A stretch of 64,000 nucleotides of DNA from Coriaria nepalensis (GCA_027186245.1 CP114492.1:10196501-10260500); one strand, 5' to 3'. Positions 34,518 through 46,919 are shown, counted from the stretch's first letter. Translations and numbers: made by a program. Notes: generated from the letters alone by a model not told the origin.

Positions 34518-37500
34518 CACAAATCTCAAAGGGTATATATCTAGCTAGGGTTCTTCTGTACAAAATTGGTCATAGAATAAGCATTTTTGTTTTGTTTTAT
34601 AATATGCTGGGAAAATTAATTCATGGTTTTTTAGTGGGAATTTTCTTCCTATTCTGTTGCTAGATTGAAAAATCATTATTAAAAAAAAAAAAAAGATATA
34701 AAAAAAGGCTCTTGCGGAGAACCTAAAGATCTATAGATATGTTCCAGCAGCCTAACAACATGATGGAATCCCAAGTACTCCACCCACTAAACATGGCCCA
34801 AAACACTTCCGATAGCAATCTTGCCGCCAGAATTCGGAATGATGATTTTGACACCGCCACAAAATCCGGCAGTGAAAACCAGGATCTAGCCTCAGGTGAT
34901 GACCAAGAACCTCGCGCTAAAAAGAAGCGCTACCACCGCCACACCCAACATCAGATCCAAGAAATGGAAGCGTAAGTACCAACAATCAATAAATTAAACA
35001 TACCTTTTTTTTTTCAGTTGAATTTGATGAAAAAAAAAACTTGTTTTGTTTGGGGGTTAGTTTCTTTAAGGAGTGTCCACACCCAGATGACAAACAAAGA
35101 AAGGAACTGAGCAGGGAACTAGGGCTAGAGCCATTGCAAGTCAAATTCTGGTTCCAAAACAAGCGCACTCAAATGAAGGTAAATTAACGAATCTTTTTCT
35201 CATGTCAAAATTAATCCCTTTATTACTTTACGGGGTAATAAACTTCTAAATTTGCTCTTTTTACGGATGTATTTCTTGTCTGTACGTTTTCAACTTTTGT
35301 ATTAATTATCTTCCTTTCAGGCCCGGCAGTTACATGTAGTAATATCTACATATATATATATATATATGTATTTTTTAATTTCTTGGTCTCAAAATTAGGA
35401 AAAATTAACTAGAATTTGCAAAAGCTGTCAAACCCTTTGTTGTTATTTTTAATATATATATATATATATATTATTTTTTTTTGTTTTTGTTTTTTGAAAG
35501 TAATTAGATTTATTTTTCCCTTTGTTTGGCGCCTTTTGCATGATATCTTTCAGACCCAGCATGAGCGCCATGAAAACACACAACTTAGAACAGAAAACGA
35601 AAAGCTTAGGTCTGACAACATAAGATACAGAGAAGCCCTTAGCAATGCGTCATGTCCCAATTGTGGTGGGCCAACCGCCATTGGAGAGATGTCTTTCGAT
35701 GAACATCATCTCAGACTCGAAAACGCACGATTACGTGAAGAGGTATCAACAGTTTAATTAAGCAATCTTCAATTATATACAAGCATTACTCATTGCATCA
35801 TCTACATTGTTTTTCTAAATCTATTGTACCATGTATTACACTAGCTGGCTATATATACATATGCATGTAACATCTTGTATTTCATTTAAAATCTTTTCTT
35901 TAATTTTTGTGGGTTTCTAGATTGATCGAATTTCAGCTATAGCTGCGAAGTATGTTGGAAAGCCGGTGCTGAATTACCCTCTTATTTCTCCAGAACCCTC
36001 TAATTCTCGTCCATTAGAACTTGGGGTAGGGAATTATGGAGGGCAATCAGGGAATATTGGAGGAGATGTTTTTGTGGCAGAGGATCTTCTTGGGTCGATT
36101 AGCGCACCGACCGAGGCTGATAAGCCAATGATTATCGAGCTTGCAGTTGCAGCAATGGAGGAATTGATCAGAATGGCTCAAATGGGGGACCCCTTGTGGG
36201 TCAGATCAGGGATTGATGGGACCACATGTGTACTTAATGAAGATGAATACCTTAGAACATTTCCAAGAGGCATCGGACCAAAACCTTCTGGATTTATATG
36301 TGAAGCCTCTAGAGAAACAGCCGTTGTTATTATGAACCATATTAACCTTGTTGAGATACTCATGGATGTGGTAAGTTTGGTTAACTTCTTATATATATAT
36401 GTCATGTATGTGTTACAGTGGGTATATGATTTTTGTAATTGTAACGATGTGTAGAATCAATGGTCGACTGTGTTTTCTGGAATTGTCTCAAGAGCCTTGA
36501 CACTAGAGGTGTTATCGACCGGAGTGGCCGGAAATTACAATGGGGCATTGCAAGTGGTAATTAACTAGTAGCACAATAAAAAAAAAATTGTTTCAATCAA
36601 CTAATTTGCCGATCTAACTATTGCAGTTCTGCTACAGATGACGTCCGAATTTCAAGTCCCCTCACCGCTTGTTCCAACCCGTGAGAGTTATTATGTAAGG
36701 TATTGTAAACAGCATGCTGATGGGACATGGGCTGTGGTCGATGTTTCTTTGGACAACCTTCGACCTAGTCCCGCAGTCCGGTGTAGAAGAAGACCCTCTG
36801 GCTGTTTGATTCAAGAAATGCCTAACGGATATTCAAAGGTATATTACACTAACTTTTGTACTTTATATATATATATAGAATGTGTTAGTTATCTGTCACG
36901 TCTGATTTATTCCCTTGATGAATGCATGTAGGTTACATGGGTTGAGCATGTAGAGGTAGATGATAGAGGGGTCCACAATCTGTATAGGCAGCTAGTTAGC
37001 TCCGGTCACGCATTCGGGGCGAAGCATTGGGTTTCCACCTTAGACCGTCAATGTGAACGTCTTGCCAGTGCAATGGCCACAAACATCCCGACCGGTGATG
37101 TTGGCGGTAAGTAATAACAAAAATTCCACGAATGGCAATGACTTCCATTAATGTTTACTAACTTTTTAAATCTAACTATATGTTAGTGATTGTGGTCAGT
37201 GATTACAAATCAAGAAGGAAGGAAGAGCATGCTGAAGCTTGCAGAGAGAATGGCAATAAGCTTTTGTGCTGGAGTGAGCGCCTCAACAACACACACATGG
37301 ACAACACTATCCGGAACTGGAGCCGATGATGTTAGAGTTATGACTCGAAAAAGCATAGACGATCCCGGCCGTCCACCTGGCATCGTGCTTAGTGCTGCTA
37401 CTTCCTTCTGGCTCCCTGTCTCTCCCAAAAGAGTTTTCGATTTCCTCCGTGACGAAAATTCTCGGAGCGAGGTACATTAACTAGCTTACTATTTGAATAT

Positions 37501-38110
37501 TTCATGAGACGGTATCGAACTTTAATTCTGGATGTTGACTGAAATTGTATATATCATAGTGGGATATTCTTTCAAATGGTGGAATTGTACAAGAAATGGC
37601 ACACATTGCTAACGGCAGAGACACAGGCAATTGCGTATCTTTGCTTCGAGTAAATGTAAGTTTCTTATGATTACTTTCCTTTCTACATGGATATCCGCTA
37701 ACATTATGGTTTCAATATTAATCTGAACAAATTAATGTACATAGAGCGCAAATTCAAGCCAGAGTAACATGTTGATACTCCAAGAGAGTTGCACAGACGC
37801 AACAGCCTCGTTTGTGATCTATGCTCCCGTCGACATTGTCGCTATGAACGTGGTACTAAACGGAGGGGACCCGGATTACGTGGCACTTCTTCCCTCAGGA
37901 TTTGCAATTCTACCTGATGGAACCACATCTAACTGCGGAGGAGGACCCGAGCCGGGGACCGGAGGGTCCCTCTTGACAGTTGCCTTCCAGATACTGGTTG
38001 ATTCTGTCCCTACTGCAAAACTATCCCTTGGATCAGTCGCTACCGTTAACAACCTAATTGCTTGTACCGTTGAGAGGATCAAGGCTTCTTTGACCTGCGA
38101 GAATGCATGA
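34058..38110 (+). CDS. HDG2: HD-ZIP IV homeodomain-START transcription factor, HDG2-like
   Basis: Eleven exons: 34058-34162, 34751-34971, 35061-35178, 35554-35742, 35921-36370, 36455-36556, 36638-36838, 36932-37106, 37200-37471, 37560-37655 and 37745-38110 (764 residues). Order: N-terminal [20 protein letters not shown]; homeodomain ([20 protein letters not shown] to [13 protein letters not shown]); leucine-zipper-loop-zipper with the CPNCGG insertion; START domain ([20 protein letters not shown] onward); and the conserved C-terminal HD-SAD ([20 protein letters not shown] to TVERIKASL). It acts in the nucleus, binds L1 boxes and promotes epidermal, trichome and stomatal fate. The sequence follows HDG2 more closely than ANL2 or GL2. 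The exon 2 acceptor is a CAG-CAG tandem (34748 or 34751), which could add one Gln. Intron 1 carries a CA/TA microsatellite. Confidence 0.96.
34464..34516 (+). repeat. (CA)n(TA)n compound microsatellite in HDG2 intron 1
   Basis: About six to seven CA units run into roughly nineteen TA units, within intron 1 and well away from both splice sites. Confidence 0.95.
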
Positions 38111-39322
38111 TTAAACCCCATGTCAGTGAGTTTTAGTTAACTAATTGTTATGGTTGCAGTGATGATTAATTAAGTAGAAGAGAAACCAAAGTGGATACTG
38201 GATACGATTAGATGGGAAGTCAAGAGCGCACCTACCAAATCCATGCAGAGGCGGATAACGGGTTCGGGTATTGACTTTTTTCGGACAGAAGTAAACATTA
38301 GCTAAATGAAAATCACTGCTTAATTAATTGTAGTGAGACTGATGGATTCATTAATTTTGTTTAAGCCTGTATACTGATTGTGGTTTTATTTTTAATTTGG
38401 ACAATTAATTACCCTTCGATATGTTGTCTTTCATCCTTTTGTTTTCGTTCTAAACCAGATTAATGTAGTGTTTTGTTTCATTAAGTTGACTTGGGTATAT
38501 GGTTTTTGTGTCAGATGTACTGGTCGATTAGATGTTTTCAGTTAAGAATGGAATAATAGACGACATGTCGTTAAAGGGCTGGAGCTCTTGCAATAAAATT
38601 TATTGGGCTGAGCTTTGTTTTTTCATTTCCGAATTTTATTTATTTTTATATTTTTTATTTATTACAATTATTATAATTATTTATTTTGAACCTTTAATCC
38701 AAACTCTTGACCAAAAGTAGAGACCAAACATCAGTTTGTGTTGGGACCATTAAGGAAATTAAGTGCGCGGTTGAGATACGTAATTGAGATTTTACCTAAT
38801 CCAACAAAATGTTAATTTGTTGACTTTTTCTTGTGTTACATTGACCTTTTCTTGTTTCGGACGAAACATGAGTTTTCCTGATCAAATAAAACACTCTCTT
38901 ATTTTTATGACAAGATCGTTCTCTAAAAATATTAATCATTGCTTTTATACTCAGTCTTCGTTAATTAATGGTGTTAATGTCATTATCTCGTCACCACTAT
39001 GTCTAGCAAATTCATGTACTCACTACTCTCAATCTTTTAAGAATCTAATTTTATTTAATCCACATTAATCATATTTTTTTTTATTTTTTTTTATTTTTAA
39101 TTTTTTTCTAATTTTGACGAAGCAAATGTGGAGTAAAGAGTATTGAATGTCACATCTAAAACCACAAAGGTCAACCCCTGCACGTTCTCTCTCTCTCTCT
39201 GGTTTTCTGTTGGAACCGCTGATTTCATTTAACTCCCGCCATCTGGGCCCCACAACAAAGATTCTACATCATGCGCGTTTCCCCCTTCTTCATCTCCTCC
39301 ATTAATCTAAATTATTTATCAG
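38111..39322. other. Intergenic: HDG2 3' UTR and VUP promoter
   Basis: No supported gene. The first 400 bases are probably HDG2 3' UTR. The rest is AT-rich promoter sequence, with a short CT run near 39187-39200. Confidence 0.5.
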
Positions 39323-39329
39323 TATATAA
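39323..39329 (+). promoter_or_regulatory. TATA box of the VUP-like gene
   Basis: TATATAA lies 69 bases before the ATG at 39398, well placed for a short leader. Confidence 0.6.
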
Positions 39330-39397
39330 GTCTAGGATTTGCGTTGGATCTATCAACTCCTGTCAGAACCCAAGAAAGAAAGAAAGAAATCTAAGCC

Positions 39398-40248
39398 ATG
39401 GACAAAGCTTATCATCATGTTGCTTCCCATGGAAACACACAGTACTGCACGGAAGAAAGCGGCTGGACAGATTACTTACAGGATTTTTCAAATCATGTTA
39501 ATGGTTATGAGGATGATGATTATGGAGATCAAACCAGTTTGGGTTCTAGTACTTTTGATGACAACTCTTCCTGGGTTTCAGATGCTGCTTCTTGTTCTGC
39601 TGGGAAAAATAATATATCCAACAACATTATTAATATTACTAATGTTCTTGCTGCTGCTCCATGCTATCCGATCATCGAGACTATGAAATTTCCTAATAAA
39701 TTGCAAGGCCTTAAGCCAAAAACCCGGACGTTTTTCGATGACAATCCCTTGGAAGATACTGCCAGTTCTCCTGTAAATAGTCCCAAGGTAATTACACCAA
39801 AACATCTTCAATTAAATCCTTGGTAGAATTTTTCATTACTTTTTTTTTTTTTTTATATACCCCTTGTTATTTGTTACGAAAATTTTGGCAACAGGTTGGT
39901 GATGATTTGAGACCAGCTCCTGAAATATATATAAATTCAAGAAAGGGAAATGATCACATGATGAACAGTAGTTTTCTGGTAATGAAATAACCATCTGTTT
40001 ATTTATCCCTTAAATCTTGGATTAATATAAAAAATAATTAAACTTATGATTAATCTTCTGGTTTTATGTTGATAATTTTGCAGAGGGAAAGGTCAGCTGC
40101 AGGGAATTATACAGAAGAAGTGTTAGTGCAGGGAGAAGATCATCAAATGAAGGCGATCAATTTTAATGGGAAGGATGAATTTGGAGAGTTAAAGAAAAGA
40201 GGGTTGTGCGTTGTTCCTGTGTCCATGATAGTAAACTACTTTGGTTAA
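39398..40248 (+). CDS. Vascular-related unknown protein (VUP)-like
   Basis: Three exons (39398-39787, 39895-39978, 40084-40248) encode 212 residues. The N-terminus has an SGWTDYLQDF block followed by an acidic stretch (YEDDDYGDQ) and SSWVSDAASC. The middle is low-complexity Asn/Ile-rich. The C-terminus ends in a conserved-looking ELKKRGLCVVPVSMIVNYFG. These blocks, in this order, resemble the plant VUP family (Arabidopsis VUP1-VUP4), small proteins linked to vascular development and hormone balance with unknown biochemistry. There is no signal peptide, membrane span or known domain. In Arabidopsis, from memory, VUP1 (At3g21710) is next to SGP2 (At3g21700). An SGP gene is also in this window, which supports the call. 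Confidence 0.78.
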
Positions 40249-43200
40249 TTAAGTGATTACTAGCCTTCTTTTTTTTTGTTTGTTGATTGTTAATACTCTT
40301 TTTAAGTAATCCGAATTACACCTCTATCTCTCATCATGACTTCCATCTAGCTTTCTGATCAATGTATCTTAAGCTTCTTGAAGAAGTACTACTCATGCAT
40401 GTATATATATATTGATTATCATCTCTGTTAATGATTCATGGTTTCAGTTCTAGTGTCTTTCTCTTCCTCCTCCTCCTTTTGCTCAAAAGGGTAAAAATCC
40501 TTATGATTCTACAAGGAAAAGAAAAGAAAAGAAAAGAAAAAAAAAGAAAAAAAAGAAAAAAAAAGGGAAAATGGGGAAATAAACTTGAATTGTGGCTAGC
40601 TTGACCTAGAAAAGTAATTAAGCTGTTCACATACGTAACATGGATCCCATCTTCATTGTTTTGTTCCGTCAATTATATTAAGTTGAATGAGTAATTAGTA
40701 ATTTAAAACATAAAGTAGTTAGCATTTATAAGAAATAAATGTCAGTGGGAATGTGTATAATATATAGTTTTATTACCACCTAATTACTGGTTACATCATG
40801 AGTGAAGAGGTGTCTGAATCGATCGATGATGCATGGGAGGTGGACGAAGGTTCCTGTGCACCCACTTTAGTTAAGTAAACAGAATAAAAGAAGAGATAAT
40901 AATTAGTGGAAAAGAGAAGTAGATAGATAGGGTTTGTAATCTGTAAATTATTCAATTCTGCAGCCAATAGCTCAAGCAGGCCACTCATTTTAGTATTGTT
41001 TTGGAAACAAGAGGACTTAAAACCCGACCCATGTGCATCTAAAACCCCACCAGAAGTACTTGAAGCTGCTCACTTCAAGTACTGACTAGAGCCTACATAC
41101 TCAGTAGCAGTACAAATGTCATAAAGCAATACATACACGACCAAATGTTTTCTGTTTCGGTTAATCCTGCATGTGTCTTCTTTTTTTTTCCTTCAATTTA
41201 TTCCCCCTTAATTAGTGGGTTCTTTAGCTTGTTAATTAATAAAAATAACTAAATGTTTACAGTCTTGAATAGTTGAATCAATCTGTGACTTGAAACTTGA
41301 CCCAAAACCATTATTAATGCAAATAATTCCGAAAAATGAAAAAAAAGAAAAAGAAAAATGGCTTCCCAGTTCTTAGCACGACAGTTTGACAGGTAATTGC
41401 GGGAACACTGAACAAAGACGAGGTTTGCACTACAAGAATCAAAATGTTTTTTTCCCCCCCCTTAAAAAGACATATTAATGCACCCAATTAATAGCTCTAA
41501 TCCTATAATTACATTGACTAATATGAAATTAAACTCCTAAACAAACCCCGTGAAACGAGAAAAACCAAAATGAGGGGTTAATTAAATTGATTGATTATTC
41601 AACTAGGCCCCACATCGTGATTAGAAGTTTATATGTAGAGTTAATTAAATTGCACTATAATGCTGTTCATTTTAGCTCAAGAAACTTCTATTATTGTACA
41701 CTATTTTTTTTTTTGTCGGAAAAATGAAAAAGAAAAAAGGATACATAAAACAAAATTTTAGATTCGCTGGTTTTTAAGATAAGAGAATTTGTAAAATTAA
41801 TCTAAAAAAAAAATTTATTTAATATTATATCTCAAAAAGTTTTTGTTAAAAAAATAACTTCTAAATTTTGATTTTTATTGACTTTTGAAATAAATAATAA
41901 TAATAAAATATAAAATTATATTCTTACCCTTCAATTAATTAATTTAAAATAATGAGAAGAAAAAAAAAACAGTCAACCCTTTCATCCTCTCTATATTTTT
42001 GAAACAATCTTTATACTTCAACATTTCTTCTTCATCTTCTTCTTATATATTCTTCTCTTTTCGAAATATCCATACCTTAACATCCATATTCATATTCCAA
42101 GATTACCCGTTGTACCGGAGGATATTTCAGACTTTCTAAAATGATGTGTCCATGCTATAACATTATTTAGATGTTTCAGTCATTACTAATGGTTTTAGGA
42201 CAATATTCTCAACTACTATAGCATGATAGATCTTTTCATGTGGTTGGTTAAAGATATCATGTGTAGTGGATAACCATAGAAGAGAAGATCCACTTATAAC
42301 GTGTGACTTGAGGGTTGGTAGATCCAACAAGTTACATAAACCAAGAAAGATTAGAAAAAAGCCTATCCTCAAACAACAATTTTGGTAGTTTAACGTCATA
42401 AATGTAATTAGTTCAAATAGTAATTATAATTATTAGACATATTTATGTAATTAGTTTAAGTAGTTTAAATAGTAATTATTGGTTTTGTTGAAACTTATAT
42501 AATTAATTGATCAGATTTAGTTATTTGCATATTGTATTTTGTTTGCTTGTAAGTATTGAGAATCTGTTATAGGTAATTTTACTTGATAAATTGAGATTTT
42601 TCAGTCATTATATTATCCACTTTCTTAAATATTTGATTATTATTTCATTAAAATCTTAATTATATGTAATGATTAGTCTGAAACAAATATTTAATTATGA
42701 AAACTCAAGTCAAACTTGGCAACAACAAAAAACTACAACTTCTAAGTCACTACTTTTTATTTTGTAGAGTCATCTTTAATGCTTAATAAGCACTGTTAAA
42801 AAGCTATAGAGCATCAAACTTTCACTCTAAAGGAAACCCAATTCTATGTTGCAAAATATTTAATATATTATGACAAAATATGTTAATGTAAACCCTCAAG
42901 CACAAGCTAGACTATGTATAATAGTAGAAAAAGAAATATATAAATAGTTTAGTAGTAAATTTTAATTCTTACCTAAGCTTAATTTTAATAACAGAAATAA
43001 AAAGTGACTCTTTTGTAATTTTTAAAATTTAAGAGGAGGTTTAATTTAATTAATATAAATAATAAAATAATAATAGTAAAAGAGGAGGCGCTAATGTGTT
43101 TAATGACACATTAGCAGTCAAATTTTTGTCAGTATAGTTTTACTATAATATAAGGATATTATTTTATTATTTGTTGTTGTGAGGTTAAAATTGTTGGAAT

Positions 43201-43544
43201 GATTGTTATATTGATTTAAGGATAGTGTAATTGTTAGTAAGCATAATGAATTTAAAATAATATTTATTATGCTAAGGTTAATATTAGTATTTGGATTATG
43301 AGTATGAATGTTATATATCATGTTAATTTGGGAATAGTATGATTTTGTTTAACATGTTAAAGTTAAGGTTATTGCTAAACATTTTATAGCATGTTGGTTG
43401 AATAATAATATGATTTTTTGACATGCTAAAATTAAGTATATTGCATTAGTGTTCATACTTAATTTAAAAATGAACTAATATTATGCTAGTGATATAAAGA
43501 AGCATAATATTATAGTGAAGTACTGTCAGATCATGATAGATTCT
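40249..43544. other. Gene-poor AT-rich region
   Basis: About 3.3 kb without a convincing gene. It includes a degenerate AAAAG repeat (40514-40563). A minus-strand open stretch (40988-40791) and another (42399-42163) show no homology I recognise. From about 43090 the sequence takes on the repetitive character of the neighbouring inverted-repeat element, including a TAATGTG...CACATTA palindrome near 43092-43115. Confidence 0.45.
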
Positions 43545-43547
43545 ACT

Positions 43548-43672
43548 AGAGAGATCGCTAACCTTGTCAGGTCGGATCTCACGAGAGAGATTGCTAACAT
43601 AGTCGTTGGTTAGGTTGGATTCCACAAGAGAGATTGCTAACCTTGTCAGGTTAGATCCCCAAGAGAGATCAG
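43548..43672 (+). repeat. Tandem repeat at the outer edge of the left arm, four unit starts
   Basis: AGAGAGAT begins at 43548, 43584, 43627 and 43662, each followed by CGCTAAC/TGCTAAC-type sequence and, in two units, CTTGTCAGGT. Unit length is about 35-43 bases. The right arm keeps only one recognisable unit (44693-44721, inverted). Confidence 0.8.
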
Positions 43673-44096
43673 TGACACAATTGTTAAAAATATGTCGGTG
43701 GCAGCATACTCAAAACCCCAAGCATATAGAAGGAAATTGAAATATACTAGCTATAGTCATCTATTTTTTATGCAAGTGAGTATGACTCTATGTTTACTGA
43801 GTTTCTAATTGATAGTGAATTTATTTGTATTGTAAGAAAATATAAAAGTAAAACTATAGAATTTGGGTATGGAAAATGAAGGAGATTTGCCTTGTAGGAT
43901 ATACATATAGACCTAGAAAAACTAATAATTTTCTAGAGAAGTTTAATATATATATATATATAAATATATGTGTTTTGAAATGGTTATATAACAACGTTTA
44001 ACAAAGATAAAAAATAGTATATAACACAATTTTATGGGTTTTATGCTATAAGAAGTGTATTTCGATTATATTATAGTGTTTTAAAACTGTAATGCA

Positions 44097-44143
44097 CACC
44101 TACTAACTATTTAGCTTATCAAAATGAATATAGTTAGTAGGTG
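44097..44143. repeat. Perfect 14-bp hairpin at the centre of the inverted repeat
   Basis: CACCTACTAACTAT (44097-44110) and ATAGTTAGTAGGTG (44130-44143) are exact reverse complements around a 19-base loop. Confidence 0.95.
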
Positions 44144-45165
44144 TATTACTTATTAATTAACTTTAAAATTCTTTAACAAAAATGTGAAATAACTTGAATT
44201 TTATTAAAATACTATAACATAACTAAAATATATTTCTTAAGGAATAAAACTCATAAAACAGTGGTATTCAACTTTCTTTTTATTTATTAAACACTGATAT
44301 ATAAATGTTTCAAAACTTATATATATACATAAGTTATACTTCTCTAAATAATTTGTTACATGTATTTTAAAACTTTCATCTTTCTACAAACCGAGTCCAT
44401 ATGTACTTCTCACAAGATAGACCTCATTCATTCGTCAGACGTTGAAACTATAGTTTTAGTTTTATATTTTTCTATAATACAGAAATAATTACTATAAATT
44501 AAAAGTTCAGTAAACATAAGATCTTACTCACATGCAAAAAAAAAAAAAAAATACTCATTTCAATTTTATAAATTAATAACTTGTTCTATATGCAATTTAT
44601 GCATCTAACATGCTTGTCATTTCTTTTCTTACTATATGCTTATGCTTAGGACCCTAAATATGATTCTACGGGCATATTTTTAACTGTTGTATTAGCGATA
44701 TCTGGTGAGACCCAACCTTATCAACTGCCATGTCAGCCATTTTTTTTTTGTTCAATCAATGGCAACCGAAACTTATAAATGGCGACAAAATAACAAATAA
44801 TGGGTGACAAATGAGTAAAATGGGATTGGAAAAATGAGTATTTCAGATTTCTAGGTTTTCTAAGATGGAGAACACAAGAGGAAGAAGAAGTAGAGGAAGG
44901 TGTGATGTTGCACGGGGAAAAAGAAAAGGCAAAAAAAAGAAGATGAAGGTGTAATGGTAACTTTATATATTTTTTTTTTTCTAGAGCAAGAGTAGTATGA
45001 TCAATTCAAATTTTATTAATTTTTTTAAAATTAAAATTATATTAAAAGACCATTTTTCCAAATAAAAAACTTTGATGGACTAAACTTACAATTTGTTACC
45101 AAATTTGATGGACTAAATTTGATCAAGAAACCCTTTTTTTTAAAGCCATATACTTTAACATAGAT

Positions 45166-45218
45166 TTTAATTTAATTTAATTTAATTTAATTTAATTTAA
45201 TTTAATTTAATTTAATTT
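45166..45218 (+). repeat. (TTTAA)n pentanucleotide microsatellite
   Basis: About ten to eleven perfect TTTAA units. Confidence 0.95.
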
Positions 45219-45566
45219 ATATTATCTTATTAATAAAATTTAGAAGAATATAAGAAAAACGCTTTTCAATTTTCCTTCAGGCCAGAGCCTAAAACAGACC
45301 ACTTGATGGGCAATTTCTGAAGGATGATAAGGCTTCGAAAAAAAAGGAAATAAAATTAAAAAAAACAACATTAGACTTTTAGATTTTTAGGCTTTTTGGG
45401 CCCACTCTTCTTGGGCTCAATCCCAGTATTACTCGATCCTCTTCTCGCAAAATCTAGGACACAAGCTGATGATCTTACTGGGCCCAATAAGATACGCATA
45501 CGAATATTCACAAACAGATATATACTTTAGGCCCAATAATAGAACCACATTTACAAAACTAAACAC

Positions 45567-45592
45567 ACATACATACATACATACATACATAC
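45567..45592 (+). repeat. (ACAT)n tetranucleotide microsatellite
   Basis: About six ACAT units, just downstream of the R3-MYB stop codon on the opposite strand, probably in its 3' UTR. Confidence 0.9.
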
Positions 45593-45654
45593 AGTATTAC
45601 AGTATAAAAAGTAAGAGCTTTATTTCATGTTGCTCTCTGATCTTTCTGATCATT

Positions 45655-46101
45655 TCATATCGTCATTCTCAAGTATTTGGAAGTCCAGTACTTCTTGATT
45701 TCATCTTCTGTTCTTCCCGGTATCCTCCCAGCAATTAAAGACCACCTAATCCAAGAGATTAGTAGATTTCGGTTCAATTAAACTCCTGATCAATTACTTA
45801 AGCTCTGAAAAGAAGAATCTAATTTTCAAGGAGAGAAGAAAAATCAGTAAAAAAACAAAAACAAACAAGCCCACCACCTTTCACCAACCAGAGCATACAT
45901 CCTTGCGATTAGAGTTTCTTCGTCTTCTGAAAACTCAAGCTTCTTATAAGCAAACCCACTCCTTTCCTCCTCTGCAAAGAAAAATCAATCTCATCCATTA
46001 TCAGCTAATACAACATGAAAAAATAAGTTAAAAACCAGATAATGGGTACCTTTAGAATTCACAGAACCGCCATTTATGGAGAACTGATCCGGGGCAGCCA
46101 T
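45655..46101 (-). CDS. Single-repeat R3-MYB repressor (CPC/TRY/ETC/MYBx type)
   Basis: Three exons on the minus strand (46101-46050, 45971-45878, 45745-45655) encode 78 residues. Nearly the whole protein is one R3 MYB repeat: [20 protein letters not shown] then [19 protein letters not shown]. There is no activation domain. Such proteins compete with R2R3-MYBs for bHLH partners and repress trichome, root-hair or anthocyanin programmes, and they move between cells. The bHLH-binding signature [DE]Lx2[RK]x3Lx6Lx3R is present from L to R ([19 protein letters not shown]), but the first position is Thr instead of Asp/Glu. The intron inside the R3 repeat falls at GERW, the usual place. The short C-terminal tail ends KYLRMTI. 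I call it an R3-MYB repressor without choosing a subtype. Confidence 0.92.
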
Positions 46102-46919
46102 GGAGAGCGGTGTATGTAACAATAAACAAGTTCTTCCTGGTGGGGCTAAATAGAATGTTTAGTTATGTGAAGTTGGAACTAGTTAATAAATAGTATTAAT
46201 GGAAGATAGCGATGTGATCGAATACTCGAGTCAAGGGAGAATGGTAGTTGACACAGTGAGGTTGCTTCCAGTCTCAAGGTTTGATAGGTAGCTAGAACAC
46301 TAATGGAATTTTTTTGTTAGGTTATATGTTGTCGTGTTCGAACAAAATAATTTAAGAAAATATGCTTCTTTTGTGGGTCTAATCATGTTGGCAGTAATTA
46401 AGAAACGCCATATCGAAGACAGAAACAGTTTTGTCTCCGTTATAGCTATTAGTCTTGACGTATATATCAGATTCATACTGGTCGACTATGAAGACGGGAC
46501 CACCCAATTCTCGATGCAGTAACGTAGGAGAAAGATTCTTCGCATTGACATACAAACAGACAGACCAACTGTCACTTACAGATGGGTGAGCCTCATTATT
46601 TAGCGTTTGCCGTTTGTAAGTTCTTTTGTGTGTTCAGTAATGAAGTTGGAGAAGTTCAGGATTAGAGAGCAAGAAATTAGTAGTAGAAATATTTAGGATA
46701 CATATTTCATAATATTCCATGACTCGGTCCACAAAACACAGCAAGCACTGGAAATAAGAGGCAGAAAGGCCTGTTGTTACAAACAGCCAAGTTCTGAGAG
46801 TCGCAGACTTCTCGGCGTGGCATATAATCGCTAAACATGTACTAGTGTAAGATAATTAATAACCCGCTGCTATTATCCTTCGGGTCGAGTCTATTCCAAT
46901 AGATATCGCAGCTTAATGA
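46102..46919. other. Intergenic: R3-MYB promoter and eIF1 3' region
   Basis: No supported gene. The left part is the R3-MYB promoter and the right part is the 3' UTR of the minus-strand eIF1 gene. Confidence 0.5.

Larger units (their letters stand above)
43545..44735. repeat. Large imperfect inverted repeat (foldback-like element or inverted LTR pair)
   Basis: Reverse-complementing 43545-44110 and laying it over 44130-44735 gives a long alignment with scattered indels. At the core, ATAGTTAGTAGGTG (44130-44143) is perfectly complementary to 44097-44110. Farther out, matching blocks recur in the same order and spacing: AATAAAACTCATAAAA-like, TTTCAAAAC, ACTTCTCTA, ACTATAGTTTTA-TTTTATAT, CAGTAAACATA, TACTCAC-TGCA, and CATATTTTTAAC at the outer ends. 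Each arm is about 570-610 bases and the centre loop about 19 bases. The right arm has an extra 45-50 bases near the core. No coding frame is present. Confidence 0.8.
44736..45654. other. Intergenic spacer between inverted repeat and R3-MYB
   Basis: No gene is seen. It contains two microsatellites (listed separately) and the 3' UTR of the minus-strand R3-MYB gene. Confidence 0.5.

Noticed and set aside
40791..40988. Minus-strand frame with a Ser-rich end (SSTSHASSIDSDTSSLMM)
   Set aside because: It could be part of a small gene but has no start context, no second exon that I could find, and no known domain.
42163..42399. Minus-strand frame of 78 codons
   Set aside because: No recognisable family. 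It lies in repeat-rich, AT-rich DNA and may be a transposon scrap.
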